From Thiohalomonas denitrificans (lineage in GTDB: Bacteria; Pseudomonadota; Gammaproteobacteria; Thiohalomonadales; Thiohalomonadaceae), in assembly GCF_900102855.1 (NCBI RefSeq), contig NZ_FMWD01000002.1, forward strand, positions 392,045-456,044: a DNA stretch of 64,000 bases, in the 5' to 3' direction. How positions within the stretch are numbered: position 1 is the stretch's first letter; each line of letters starts with the position of its first letter. Shown here piece after piece: positions 1-8,159 of this stretch. Position numbers and translations under genes: made by a program. The notes beneath the pieces were generated by a model. That model did no database searches and had not been told where the DNA came from. It worked only from the letters and a program-made list of their open reading frames with translations.

Positions 1-66
1 GGTAGGAGGCGCGCCCTCGCGGCGATTTTCGTCACGAAGAGCATCGCGCCGGGGCGGCCCTCCTAC
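1..66. repeat. REP-like imperfect palindrome
   Basis: The first 66 bases form an imperfect inverted repeat. GGTAGGAGG at the left edge pairs with CCTCCTACC at about 57-66, and GC-rich arms continue inward around a centre near base 33. This resembles the short REP-type palindromes common between genes in gammaproteobacteria. It may begin before the window. Confidence 0.55.
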
Positions 67-104
67 CGGGAACGGAGGAGATAGTCCCTTCGCAAGAATC
101 CTCA

Positions 105-179
105 AACCGTGGTCCCCATGTTCCCCGTGGTTACCAGTTCTTCATTGATGCGGGCCTGCGCAGCAGGAAGATACGGCTC
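105..179 (-). repeat. Dispersed repeat family B, partial copy
   Basis: Reading the minus strand, this stretch matches the left halves of the repeats at 6591-6752 and 24399-24553. It shares GAGCCGTA, CTGCTGC, the AATGAAGAACTGGTAACC core and the CACGGGG word. It lies just upstream of the ABC operon and is the shortest of the three copies. Confidence 0.7.
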
Positions 180-261
180 GCAAATGCGGAAGGTACGTCA
201 TTGCACCTTCCTGGCGGTTTATGGGTAGAATTCCAGCCTGTTTCCAAGTTCGGAAGAACGC

Positions 262-1206
262 ATGAGCGAAGCGAGTCTGATCGGCGTCGAACACCTCTAC
301 CGATACTTCGGAACCCACTGTGCGGTAAATGGGATCAGTTTCGAAGTGCGTCGCGGTGAGGTGCTGGGGTTCCTCGGCCCCAACGGGGCCGGAAAGTCGA
401 CCACCATGCGCATGCTTACGGGCAACCTGGCACCCAGTGCAGGCCGCATCACGGTCGGCGGAATCGATCTCCTCGAGCATCCCAAGCGGGCCAAAGCGGC
501 CATCGGCTATCTCCCGGAGCAGCCGCCGCTCTATCGGGAGCTCACGGTCAATGAATACCTGACCTACTGCGCACGGCTCCACCGTATCGAGCGCGCCCGC
601 ATCCCGGCGGCGCTCGCCGCCGCAAAGGAGCGCTGCGGCCTGACGGAGAGCGGCGATCGGCTGATCGGCAATCTCTCCAAGGGCTATCAGCAGCGAGTGG
701 GTATCGCTCAGGCCATCATCCACTCCCCGGATGTGGTGGTGCTCGACGAGCCCACCGTAGGTCTCGACCCCATCCAGATCCGCGAGATTCGTGCGCTGAT
801 CCGGGAGCTGGGCGGGGAACACAGCGTCATCCTCTCCACCCATATCCTGCCCGAGGTGCAGGCTACTTGCGATCGGGTGCAGATTATTCATCAGGGCGAA
901 CTGGTAGTGAGCGACACCATCGCCGGACTGGAGCAGCGCATGCAGACCTCACGGCTTACCATCGGCCTGCATCGGCCGCCTGATATCGACACCCTGCGGG
1001 CCATCGAGGGGGTTCGGTCGGTGGAGGCCGAGGGGACCGATCGCTTTCACATCGGCCATTACCCGGCCGAGAGTCCCGCCGAAGCACTGGCCCTTGCCGC
1101 GGCCCGGGAGAACTGGGGTCTCTATGAGTTGATCCCCGAGCGCCGCTCCCTGGAGGATGTGTTTGTCGATCTGACCACCTCGGAGTCCGGGAGAGAGGCG
1201 GCATGA
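262..1206 (+). CDS. Gld-type ABC transporter ATP-binding protein
   Basis: A 314-residue ABC ATPase. Visible motifs are the Walker A GPNGAGKST (about residues 39-47), a signature LSKGYQQRVG (about 139-148) and Walker B VVVLDEPTVGLD. The roughly 100 C-terminal residues after the nucleotide-binding domain are typical of the GldA/NatA-like branch. It should energise the permease encoded next, whose start overlaps this stop by 4 bases (1203-1206). A GGAAG ribosome site precedes the ATG. First gene of a four-gene set (ATPase, permease, GldG-like, DUF4340). The exported cargo is unknown, and in non-gliding bacteria the Gld name is only a family label. Confidence 0.9.
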   Translation: MSEASLIGVEHLYRYFGTHCAVNGISFEVRRGEVLGFLGPNGAGKSTTMRMLTGNLAPSAGRITVGGIDLLEHPKRAKAAIGYLPEQPPLYRELTVNEYLTYCARLHRIERARIPAALAAAKERCGLTESGDRLIGNLSKGYQQRVGIAQAIIHSPDVVVLDEPTVGLDPIQIREIRALIRELGGEHSVILSTHILPEVQATCDRVQIIHQGELVVSDTIAGLEQRMQTSRLTIGLHRPPDIDTLRAIEGVRSVEAEGTDRFHIGHYPAESPAEALALAAARENWGLYELIPERRSLEDVFVDLTTSESGREAA

Positions 1207-1952
1207 TGGTCGGACACATTGCGGCGCGGGAGCTGCGCAGCCTGTTTCTCTCCCCACTGGCCTGGTCGGTGCTGGCCGTGGTGGAACTCATCCTGGCCTA
1301 CCTGTTTCTCAGCCAGGTGGATGAATACGCCAGGATTCAACCCCGGCTGGCGCAGATGGAGAGCGCCCCGGGGCTGACCGAGGTCGTGGCCGGACCGGTT
1401 TTCGGTATCGCTGCGGTGGTTCTGCTACTGGTAGCACCGCTTCTCACCATGCGTCTGATCAGCGAGGAGCGGCGCGGGGGCACACTGCCACTACTGCTCT
1501 CGGCACCGGTCTCCATGACCGAAATCGTTCTGGGGAAGTATCTGGGGGTGATGGCCTTCTTCATGGTCATGATCGGGCTTATTGCTCTCATGCCGCTGTC
1601 GCTGATGCTCGGCGGCACGCTGGATTTCGGTCTGCTGGCCGCCCAGGTACTGGGACTGACGCTGATGCTGGCGGCCTTCGCCGCGGCGGGGCTGTTCATG
1701 TCCACCCTGACGGAGCAGCCCACAGTGGCGGCCGTGGGCAGTTTCGGGTTTCTGCTGCTGCTCTGGATCCTGGACTGGGCGGGCGGCACGGGCAGCGACA
1801 GCCTGTTCACCTATCTCTCGCTACAGCGCCACCACGAAGCCCTGCTGAGGGGGATCTTCGACACCAGCGACCTGGCCTATTACCTGCTGTTTATCACCAC
1901 TTTCCTGGTACTCAGCATCCGCCGGCTGGATGCCGAGCGCCTGCAGGGATAA
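1203..1952 (+). CDS. Gld-type ABC transporter permease
   Basis: A 249-residue integral membrane protein of the ABC-2/GldF type with about six hydrophobic segments. A conserved cytoplasmic stretch (LISEERRGGTLPLLLSAPVS, about residues 86-105) follows the second segment. It overlaps the ATPase gene by 4 bases, so the two are translationally coupled and should form the transporter core. The transported substrate cannot be read from the sequence. Confidence 0.88.
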   Translation: MMVGHIAARELRSLFLSPLAWSVLAVVELILAYLFLSQVDEYARIQPRLAQMESAPGLTEVVAGPVFGIAAVVLLLVAPLLTMRLISEERRGGTLPLLLSAPVSMTEIVLGKYLGVMAFFMVMIGLIALMPLSLMLGGTLDFGLLAAQVLGLTLMLAAFAAAGLFMSTLTEQPTVAAVGSFGFLLLLWILDWAGGTGSDSLFTYLSLQRHHEALLRGIFDTSDLAYYLLFITTFLVLSIRRLDAERLQG

Positions 1953-1961
1953 AGGGCTGTA

Positions 1962-2070
1962 ACCACAGAGAACACAGAGAAAGCGAGCGGGACTGGCCCG
2001 GCATGCAGCTTGAAAGAGATAAAGCCCCAGCTGTCAGTTTTTGAAATTATTCCTCTGTGTCCTCTGTGGT
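1962..2070. repeat. Long-armed inverted repeat, family A (copy 1)
   Basis: ACCACAGAGAACACAGAG at the left edge pairs with CTCTGTGTCCTCTGTGGT at the right edge, with about 70 bases of unrelated sequence between. It sits inside an apparent operon, in the gap between the permease and the GldG-like gene. The same words recur at 4329-4424 and 5279-5476. Confidence 0.7.
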
Positions 2071-2107
2071 AAACAATTCAGTGGTAATAAGAAAGCGAGA
2101 CCGCTAG

Positions 2108-3466
2108 ATGGATATCGACCGTAACAGCCGACGCCGCCTCCGGGTTCAGAACTGGATTTTTGTAGTGCTGTTCCTGGTGGCCATTGGCCTGGTCGGCTGG
2201 CTCAGTACCCGCTACCACCTCCAGGCCGACTGGACCGCCAGCGGCCGCCACACTCTCTCCGAGGCCAGCAAGCAACTGCTCGAAGGCATGGAGGGGCCGG
2301 TGACGATCACCGCGTTTGCACGGGAGAGTGGAGCCTCACAACTGCGTCCCCGCATTCGCGAGATGATCGAGCGATACCGGCGCCACAAGGCCGATCTCTC
2401 CCTGGCGTTCGTCGACCCGGACCAGCACCCCGACCGGGTCCGTGCCCTGGGCGTCAGGGTGGACGGCGAACTGGTGGTCGAGTACCAGGGCCGCAGGGAG
2501 AATCTCACCACGGTTGGCGAACAGGCACTCACCAACGCCTTGCAACGATTGGCCCGCGGCGGCGAACGCCGTGTGCTGTTTCTCTCCGGACATGGCGAAC
2601 GCAGCCCGGGAGGCGAGCGTAATTTCGATTACGGCCAGTGGACCGCCCAGCTGCAGCAGAAGGGGATCCGCTTCGATACCATTAACCTGAGCATTACACC
2701 GGCGATCCCGGAAGATGCCGCAGCGTTGGTCATTGCCGATCCGCGTCAGAAGCCTCTGCCCGGCGAAGCGGCCCTGATCGAGAACTGGGTCGCCGCGGGC
2801 GGCAACCTCCTGTGGTTGCGCGAACCGGACGGCGCCAGCGGCTTCGAGGCCCTGGCCGAACGGCTCGGCGTAACCCTCGGCGACGGTACGCTGGTCGATC
2901 CCACCGGCCAACAGCTCGGCATCGACCACCCGGCCTTCGTGGTGGTGGCGGAATATCCGGACCATCCGATAACCGGCGACCTCTCCTCTCTCACCCTGTT
3001 CCCCATCGCCGGTTATCTGGTCACCGGTCAGAGCGACTTCCGGTTCCAGCCGATCCTGCAGACGCTGGAGCGCAGCTGGGCGGAAACCGGAGAGCTGGAA
3101 GGCGCCATTGAGCACGACAAAGGCGAATTATCCGGCCGGCTGCCCCTGGGTGTGACCGCTACCCGGAACCTGGCGGACAAAAATGGAGCCGAATCGACCC
3201 AGCGTGTTGCGGTTGTAGGCGATGCCGACTTTCTCTCCAATCAGTATCTCGGCAACGGCGCCAACCGGGAGCTGGGCAACCGACTGGTGAACTGGCTCAA
3301 TCACGATGACGCCTTCATCTCCATCCCGTCCCGCACGGCACCCGACGTTTCGCTCACCCTCACCCCGATGATCTCGGCAGTGCTCGGATTCGGGTTTCTG
3401 CTGGTATTGCCGCTGGGGCTGGCGGGAACCGGGGTGTTTATCTGGTGGCGACGCCGTAAACGGTAG
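2108..3466 (+). CDS. GldG-like ABC transport auxiliary protein
   Basis: A 452-residue protein with a transmembrane helix near each end (about residues 15-36 and 420-445). Between them is a large extracytoplasmic domain of the type called 'ABC-type uncharacterized transport system' in the GldG family. The segment VLFLSGHGERSPGG (about 156-169) is the family's typical strand-loop. It follows the ATPase and permease and ends 5 bases before the DUF4340 gene, so all four probably work as one envelope complex. Role in substrate handling is not established. Confidence 0.85.
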   Translation: MDIDRNSRRRLRVQNWIFVVLFLVAIGLVGWLSTRYHLQADWTASGRHTLSEASKQLLEGMEGPVTITAFARESGASQLRPRIREMIERYRRHKADLSLAFVDPDQHPDRVRALGVRVDGELVVEYQGRRENLTTVGEQALTNALQRLARGGERRVLFLSGHGERSPGGERNFDYGQWTAQLQQKGIRFDTINLSITPAIPEDAAALVIADPRQKPLPGEAALIENWVAAGGNLLWLREPDGASGFEALAERLGVTLGDGTLVDPTGQQLGIDHPAFVVVAEYPDHPITGDLSSLTLFPIAGYLVTGQSDFRFQPILQTLERSWAETGELEGAIEHDKGELSGRLPLGVTATRNLADKNGAESTQRVAVVGDADFLSNQYLGNGANRELGNRLVNWLNHDDAFISIPSRTAPDVSLTLTPMISAVLGFGFLLVLPLGLAGTGVFIWWRRRKR

Positions 3467-3471
3467 GTGCC

Positions 3472-4329
3472 ATGAAGTCACGAACGCTGATCAATCTGGG
3501 GCTGCTGATTCTGGTAGGAGTCCTCACCGCGCTGGTCCTCAGGGAGCCCGGAAAAGAGGCCCCGCCCGAGCCCGAGCGACTCACGGCATTGAACCCGGCG
3601 GAAATCCGGCAGGTGCGAATCGAGCGCGTGGGGCAGGAGATGGTGGCCGCGGAGCGTGGCGAGGATGGCGAGTGGCGACTTACAGCACCGCGCGGGCTCC
3701 CCGCCAACGGCCATCGCCTCGATGCCCTGCTGAAGGTAGCCGAAGCGGCGACCCGGAGCCGCTTTCCGGTTGAGAGTAATCTGGAGGCGTACGGCCTCTC
3801 GGAACCCCGGGTCCGGTTGCAGTTGGACGATGTCACACTCACCTTCGGCGATACGACGCCGATCGACCAGCACCGCTACGTGCGCCGCGGTGAAACCATC
3901 TATCTGGTTGGCGATTCCTGGTTTTATCATCTCATCGGCGACATCGGGACCTTCGCCAGTCATCGACTGCTGCCGGACGCTGCCGACCTGGAGGCGATTT
4001 CGCTGCCCGGCCTGAATCTGCGCCAGCGGAATGGCAAGTGGGAAACAGCGCCCGAAGCACCGGACACCTCAGCCGACGCCGTGGCCCGGTTAGTCGACAA
4101 CTGGAGGCACGCCCGCGCCATCGAAGTGAAAGAGTGGGACGCGCCCCTTCCCGAAGGGGAGACCATCCGGGTGAATCTGGCCGGGCAGGCCGACCCGGTG
4201 GAGTTCATCATCGCCTCCCGCGAACCGCAGACGGTGCTGGCGCGCCCGGCCTGGCGCCTGACGTATCATCTGCCCGATTCCGTGGCCAAGGGGTTGTTCT
4301 CCCTCCCCGAACTGCCGCAAGAGCGATGA
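3472..4329 (+). CDS. DUF4340 domain-containing protein
   Basis: A 285-residue protein with an N-terminal membrane anchor (LGLLILVGVLTALVL) and a soluble domain resembling DUF4340, a family repeatedly found downstream of GldG-like genes. It starts 5 bases after the GldG-like stop. The predicted topology places the soluble domain in the periplasm. Its TGA stop overlaps the first base of a family A repeat. Molecular function unknown; a structural partner of the ABC complex is inferred from gene order only. Confidence 0.8.
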   Translation: MKSRTLINLGLLILVGVLTALVLREPGKEAPPEPERLTALNPAEIRQVRIERVGQEMVAAERGEDGEWRLTAPRGLPANGHRLDALLKVAEAATRSRFPVESNLEAYGLSEPRVRLQLDDVTLTFGDTTPIDQHRYVRRGETIYLVGDSWFYHLIGDIGTFASHRLLPDAADLEAISLPGLNLRQRNGKWETAPEAPDTSADAVARLVDNWRHARAIEVKEWDAPLPEGETIRVNLAGQADPVEFIIASREPQTVLARPAWRLTYHLPDSVAKGLFSLPELPQER

Positions 4330-4424
4330 CCACAGAGGGCACCGAGATCCATATTCCCCCTGCCCCGCTGGTTCAGCTCTGTGGTAAAACCCATCGCCCC
4401 CGGGTTCTCCGTGTTCTCTGTGGT
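4329..4424. repeat. Long-armed inverted repeat, family A (copy 2)
   Basis: ACCACAGAGGGCACCGAGA at the left pairs with TCTCCGTGTTCTCTGTGGT at the right. An extra CTCTGTGGT word lies at about 4377-4385. The repeat begins on the last base of the DUF4340 stop codon and ends 27 bases before mutM. Confidence 0.7.
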
Positions 4425-4451
4425 GCGCAGCAAAAATAGCGAGTAGCCCCG

Positions 4452-5267
4452 GTGCCTGAACTTCCCGAGGTGGAGACCACCCGGCGCGGCATCGCGCCGC
4501 ACATCACCGGCCGCCGCATTCTCACGGTCGAGGTACGCGAGCCGCGTCTGCGCTGGCCGGTGCCTTCCGACCTGCAGAAGCGGGTGGCGGGACAGCGGGT
4601 AACGGAGGTGCGCCGGCGCGGCAAATACCTGCTGCTGATGCTGGAGCGGGGCAGCATCATCCTGCACCTCGGCATGTCGGGCAGCCTGCGGGTGCTGGAG
4701 GAGCCGCTGACGCCGGGCCGGCATGACCATGTGGACCTGGTCTTTACCGAAGGCCTGCGTCTGCGACTGACCGACCCGCGCCGCTTCGGTGCGCTGCTGT
4801 GGACCGATGGGCCGCCGGAGAGCCACAAGCTGCTCGCCGGTCTGGGGCCCGAACCCCTGAGTGATGCCTTCGATGGCGATTACCTGTTCCGCCGCTCCCG
4901 CGGGCGGCGCGTGCCGGTCAAGGCCTTCCTGATGGATGCGAGAGTGGTAGTCGGGGTCGGTAATATCTACGCCAACGAGGCGCTGTTCATGGCCGGGATC
5001 CGTCCCGACCGACCGGCCGGCGGCATCTCCCGCGCCCGCTATCTGCGCCTGGCGGAGCAGGTGCGCAGCATCCTCGAACAGGCCATCATTCAGGGCGGCA
5101 CGACGCTGCGTGACTTCACCGACAGCCAGGGCCGCCCCGGCTATTTCGCCCAGAGCCTCGCCGTCTACGGCCGCGGCGGCCTGCCCTGCCCCGCCTGTGG
5201 CGCACGGCTCCGTGAAGTACGCCTGGGACAGCGATCGACGGTTTTCTGCCCGCACTGCCAGCGGTAG
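4452..5267 (+). CDS. mutM: Formamidopyrimidine-DNA glycosylase
   Basis: A 271-residue Fpg/MutM base-excision enzyme that removes oxidised purines such as 8-oxoguanine and nicks the abasic site. The GTG start gives the required N-terminal PELPEVE, where the catalytic proline follows the removed methionine. The HLGMSGSL loop lies near residue 73. The C-terminal zinc finger is visible as CPAC...CPHC (about residues 247-269). Length is normal. It is flanked by family A repeats on both sides, so it is probably transcribed separately from the ABC operon. Confidence 0.97.
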   Translation: MPELPEVETTRRGIAPHITGRRILTVEVREPRLRWPVPSDLQKRVAGQRVTEVRRRGKYLLLMLERGSIILHLGMSGSLRVLEEPLTPGRHDHVDLVFTEGLRLRLTDPRRFGALLWTDGPPESHKLLAGLGPEPLSDAFDGDYLFRRSRGRRVPVKAFLMDARVVVGVGNIYANEALFMAGIRPDRPAGGISRARYLRLAEQVRSILEQAIIQGGTTLRDFTDSQGRPGYFAQSLAVYGRGGLPCPACGARLREVRLGQRSTVFCPHCQR

Positions 5268-5278
5268 GTCCTGGGTGT

Positions 5279-5476
5279 ACCACTGAGAACACAGAGCTTG
5301 AACCACGGGGGAGCACGGGGTTTTATAAGAGAATTCAGCTCTTTGTCTTCAGTGGCAAGTAGTCTCTTGCAGGGTAAACGCCTACTCACATTTTTGGCGC
5401 TGCCGACCCCTCCTATTTAGGGCTTACATCGCTGGCTGCGAAGTATGCGGTTGCTCTACTCTGTGGCCTCTGTGGT
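5279..5476. repeat. Long-armed inverted repeat, family A (copy 3)
   Basis: ACCACTGAGAACACAGAG at 5279-5296 pairs imperfectly with CTCTGTGGCCTCTGTGGTT at about 5459-5477. A CACGGGGGAGCACGGGG word like family B lies just inside the left arm. The repeat fills most of the gap between mutM and the next gene; about 60 bases remain before the next start. Confidence 0.6.
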
Positions 5477-5533
5477 TAAACTGTTTTTCGCTGTAAACTG
5501 GCGAGCCGCTTTCGAACCCGATAAAGCCTCTCC

Positions 5534-6571
5534 ATGTCGACAGCCGACAATATTTTTGCCTCTCCCGATCGCCTGCGCCATGCCTTCGAGAAGGGCCTGG
5601 GCCGGCTGCTGGAACGGGACACCCTGGGGCCGTTTATCCTGGCCACCGCCAATGCCAGTTTCGAGCCGGAGCTCTGGAACTCGCTGCGACCGGCACTGGA
5701 GGAGCGCTTTGAGGAGCTGAGCACCGATTACCGCGCCCGGCTGCTGGGCAACGGCACCATCCCGGATGGCGATGAAGACCTGACCGTTTTCCTGAAACTG
5801 GCCTTTCTCGGCTTCAACACCCTGGAACCGACCCGGTTCCGACAGGCCGGTCCCTGGGAGGTGCAGTTCAATCCGTTGCGCGCCTTTCGTCCCCAGCGCA
5901 TGAGCACCCAGTCGGTTGATGGCATCCGCAAGCCGTTCAATCCGGACGGATTCCATTTCAACAAACCCTTCATGGAGAAGGAGATCCTCTGGGAGGGCGA
6001 TCTGGGCGGCAGCGAGGCGGCGCTCTATTACAACAAGTACCCCTTCGTCGACCGACACGGCCTGCTGGTGCCCGAACGCCACCAACAGCACCCGCAGTTT
6101 CTTACCCCGGCCCTACATGACTTCGCCTGGAAACAGACGGCGCGGCTGGGTGAGACGCTGCCGGGAGTGGGGCTCGGCTACAACGCCTACGGCGCCGGCG
6201 CCTCGGTCAACCACCTGCATCTGCAACTGTTCGTCCGTGACACACCGCTCCCTATAGCCGACCCGCACTTTTCTCACAACGGCGGCAGCGAGCCCTATCC
6301 GGCTCACTGCATGGCCCTGGACGATGCAGAGGAGACCTGGCAGCAGGTCGAAGCGCTGCACCGTGCGGGTATCGCCTACAACCTGCTCTACCTTCCCGGC
6401 CGCGCCTACCTGCTGCCCCGTCGCACCCAGGGCAGTTTTGCAATGCCTGACTGGTGCGGCACCTGCGCGTGGTACGAAATGGCGGGCGGCATGGTCACCT
6501 CCAACCGGGAGCTGTTCAGCGCCCTGACCTCCAGCGATATCGCCGGTCTGCTCAGGGAAGCGACCATCTAG
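5534..6571 (+). CDS. HIT/GalT-superfamily nucleotide phosphorylase-like protein
   Basis: A 345-residue protein with the histidine-triad type motif NHLHLQLF (about residues 226-233), preceded by GLGYNAYGAGASV. This pattern resembles GDP-hexose phosphorylases and Ap4A-phosphorylase-like proteins of the GalT branch, in which the central histidine forms a nucleotidyl intermediate. A second conserved patch, FNPDGFHFNKP, lies near residue 136. It stands alone between repeat-filled gaps, so neighbours give no pathway. Substrate (GDP-glucose, a dinucleoside polyphosphate or another nucleotide sugar) cannot be decided from the sequence. Confidence 0.7.
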   Translation: MSTADNIFASPDRLRHAFEKGLGRLLERDTLGPFILATANASFEPELWNSLRPALEERFEELSTDYRARLLGNGTIPDGDEDLTVFLKLAFLGFNTLEPTRFRQAGPWEVQFNPLRAFRPQRMSTQSVDGIRKPFNPDGFHFNKPFMEKEILWEGDLGGSEAALYYNKYPFVDRHGLLVPERHQQHPQFLTPALHDFAWKQTARLGETLPGVGLGYNAYGAGASVNHLHLQLFVRDTPLPIADPHFSHNGGSEPYPAHCMALDDAEETWQQVEALHRAGIAYNLLYLPGRAYLLPRRTQGSFAMPDWCGTCAWYEMAGGMVTSNRELFSALTSSDIAGLLREATI

Positions 6572-6590
6572 ATTGGTCAATCCATATCAG

Positions 6591-6752
6591 GAGCCGTACC
6601 CCCTGCTGCGCCGGCCCGAATCGATGAAGAACTGGTAACCACGGGGTACACGGAGACCACGGGGTGAAAACCAGTTGTTCGGTTTTTTTCTCCCCCGTGC
6701 ACCCCGTGTTCCCCGTGGTTCGAAATTCAAGGGGTGAATTGTTACGTTCTTC
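6591..6752 (+). repeat. Dispersed repeat family B, full copy
   Basis: About 160 bases nearly colinear with 24399-24553. Both begin GAGCCGTACCCCCTGCTGC, run through GATGAAGAACTGGTAACCACGG-type sequence, contain a long inverted pair (ACCACGGGGTACACGG with CCGTGTTCCCCGTGGT), and end at GTTACGTTCTT. The region 6572-6970 otherwise contains only the palindrome at 6789-6858 and no convincing gene. Confidence 0.8.
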
Positions 6753-6788
6753 AGGAGCCGGTCCGACAATAGCAATGGGCTCCAAAAG

Positions 6789-6858
6789 GTAGGTTGGCGC
6801 TGAGGAACGAAGCAAAATAAAACCCAGCGTTGGGGTTCGCATAACTCAACCAACCTAC
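6789..6858. repeat. GTAGGTTGG...CCAACCTAC dispersed palindrome
   Basis: GTAGGTTGG at the left and CCAACCTAC at the right enclose further complementary words (AACGAAGC, GGGTTCGC). Short repeats with GTAGGTTGG ends and GAACGAAGC-type centres are widespread between genes in proteobacteria. Only one copy of this exact type was seen here. Confidence 0.65.
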
Positions 6859-6970
6859 AAAAAACCATGTTCTCCGACAGGCCCTCAGGCAAACCGTTGC
6901 AGAACCGCGCGGTTGTGACTATTCGTTAGGGAGGCAGAAGAAAAGCCGCTTACCGGTCGCAGGAGCAAAA

Positions 6971-7339
6971 ATGGTATCGCTGTCACGGATGACCGGGGCC
7001 CTGGCCCTGCTGGCGCTTGCCGGGGGCTGTACGGGACCACAGTTCACCGAGCCACCCACCGTCAGTCTGTCGGACGCCGAGCAGGCTTTGGAAGAGGCCC
7101 ATGCCACCCGTGCGGCGGAGTTCGCTGCGCTGGAGGTGCAGATGGCCGAAGACAAGCTGAAACAGGCCCGCTCCATCGCCGCGTCGGAAGAGCCCTCGAA
7201 CCGCTCCCGACACCTTGCAGAACAGGCCGAGATCGACGCGCGCCTGGCGATCATGAAGGCAGAGACCGAACGCCTGCAGCAGATAAAGAGACAACTGGAA
7301 GAGAATATCGAATTGCTGCGCGAGGAGTTGGACTCATGA
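6971..7339 (+). CDS. DUF4398 lipoprotein
   Basis: A 122-residue predicted lipoprotein. The signal peptide ends in the lipobox LAGGC (cysteine at about residue 20). The mature part is mostly alpha-helical and charged, with the DUF4398 pattern of paired helices (SLSDAEQALEEAHATRAAEF... followed by KLKQARSIA). The next gene, also DUF4398 plus OmpA, overlaps it by 4 bases, so the two are probably made together and sit at the outer membrane. Function of DUF4398 is unknown. Confidence 0.82.
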   Translation: MVSLSRMTGALALLALAGGCTGPQFTEPPTVSLSDAEQALEEAHATRAAEFAALEVQMAEDKLKQARSIAASEEPSNRSRHLAEQAEIDARLAIMKAETERLQQIKRQLEENIELLREELDS

Positions 7340-8133
7340 AGCGAATCCCTGCACTCCTTGCCGTCGCGCTGGTTTCCGCCTGCGCCAGTGCCCCCACCCA
7401 CAGTACGCCGGAGCTGGACGAAGTCCGGGCCACCTACCGGGCCGTCTCCGACGTACCCGAGATACGCGCAAACGCCGCCTATTTCCTGCACCAGGCGGAT
7501 GCGGCCATCGCGCGTGCGGACAACACCCTCGATACCGCCGAGTATGACCACCAGATCTACATGGCACGGCGGTACCTGGAAATGGCGCAGGCGGCCACCA
7601 AGCGTGAACTATCCGAACGGGAGGTCGAGCAGCTTACTGAACAGCACAATCAACTGCGCAGGGAGTTGCGCACCGAACAGGAGGCGGAAAACGCCCGCCG
7701 CTCAAAGGTGCTGGAGACGGAGCTGGCCGCCATGGAGGCGACACGGGTCGAGCGCGGCATCATGGTGACCCTCCACGACCTCCTTTTCACCCCGGGGCGC
7801 GCCGATCTGTCCCCGTCGGCCAGGGATGAACTGAGGAGCGTCAGCAATTTTCTCCGCAACCATCCCGACCGTGTCCTGGTGGTGGAGGGGCATACCGACG
7901 GCCTCGCCAATACGAATTACAACCGGATGCTCTCCAAGGGACGGGCCTACGCCGTCAAGCAGGCGCTGGTCGCACAGGGTATCGACCCGGATCGCATTAT
8001 CAGCCGCGGCTACGGAGAGGCCCGTCCCATCGCCAACAACCGGACCGAGTCCGGACGACAGCTGAACCGGCGGGTCGACCTGGTGATCCTGGCTGAAGGC
8101 ACGGCGCCGCCGGAGCCCGGCGAGACGAACTGA
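7336..8133 (+). CDS. DUF4398 and OmpA-domain lipoprotein
   Basis: A 265-residue predicted lipoprotein (lipobox LVSAC, cysteine near residue 16). An N-terminal DUF4398-like helical region is followed by a coiled coil rich in Glu/Gln/Arg (about residues 85-135) and a C-terminal OmpA/Pal peptidoglycan-binding domain. The OmpA signature appears as VVEGHTDGLANTNYNRMLSK (about 183-202) and NRRVDLVI (about 240-247). It should tether the outer membrane to the wall. It overlaps the preceding DUF4398 gene by 4 bases. Confidence 0.88.
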   Translation: MKRIPALLAVALVSACASAPTHSTPELDEVRATYRAVSDVPEIRANAAYFLHQADAAIARADNTLDTAEYDHQIYMARRYLEMAQAATKRELSEREVEQLTEQHNQLRRELRTEQEAENARRSKVLETELAAMEATRVERGIMVTLHDLLFTPGRADLSPSARDELRSVSNFLRNHPDRVLVVEGHTDGLANTNYNRMLSKGRAYAVKQALVAQGIDPDRIISRGYGEARPIANNRTESGRQLNRRVDLVILAEGTAPPEPGETN

Positions 8134-8159
8134 TTCGCAGGCCGTGATGCGGCTGCGGT

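Noticed and set aside
4266-5306. Minus-strand open frame of 346 codons
   Set aside because: Antisense to mutM and the end of the DUF4340 gene; no recognisable features.
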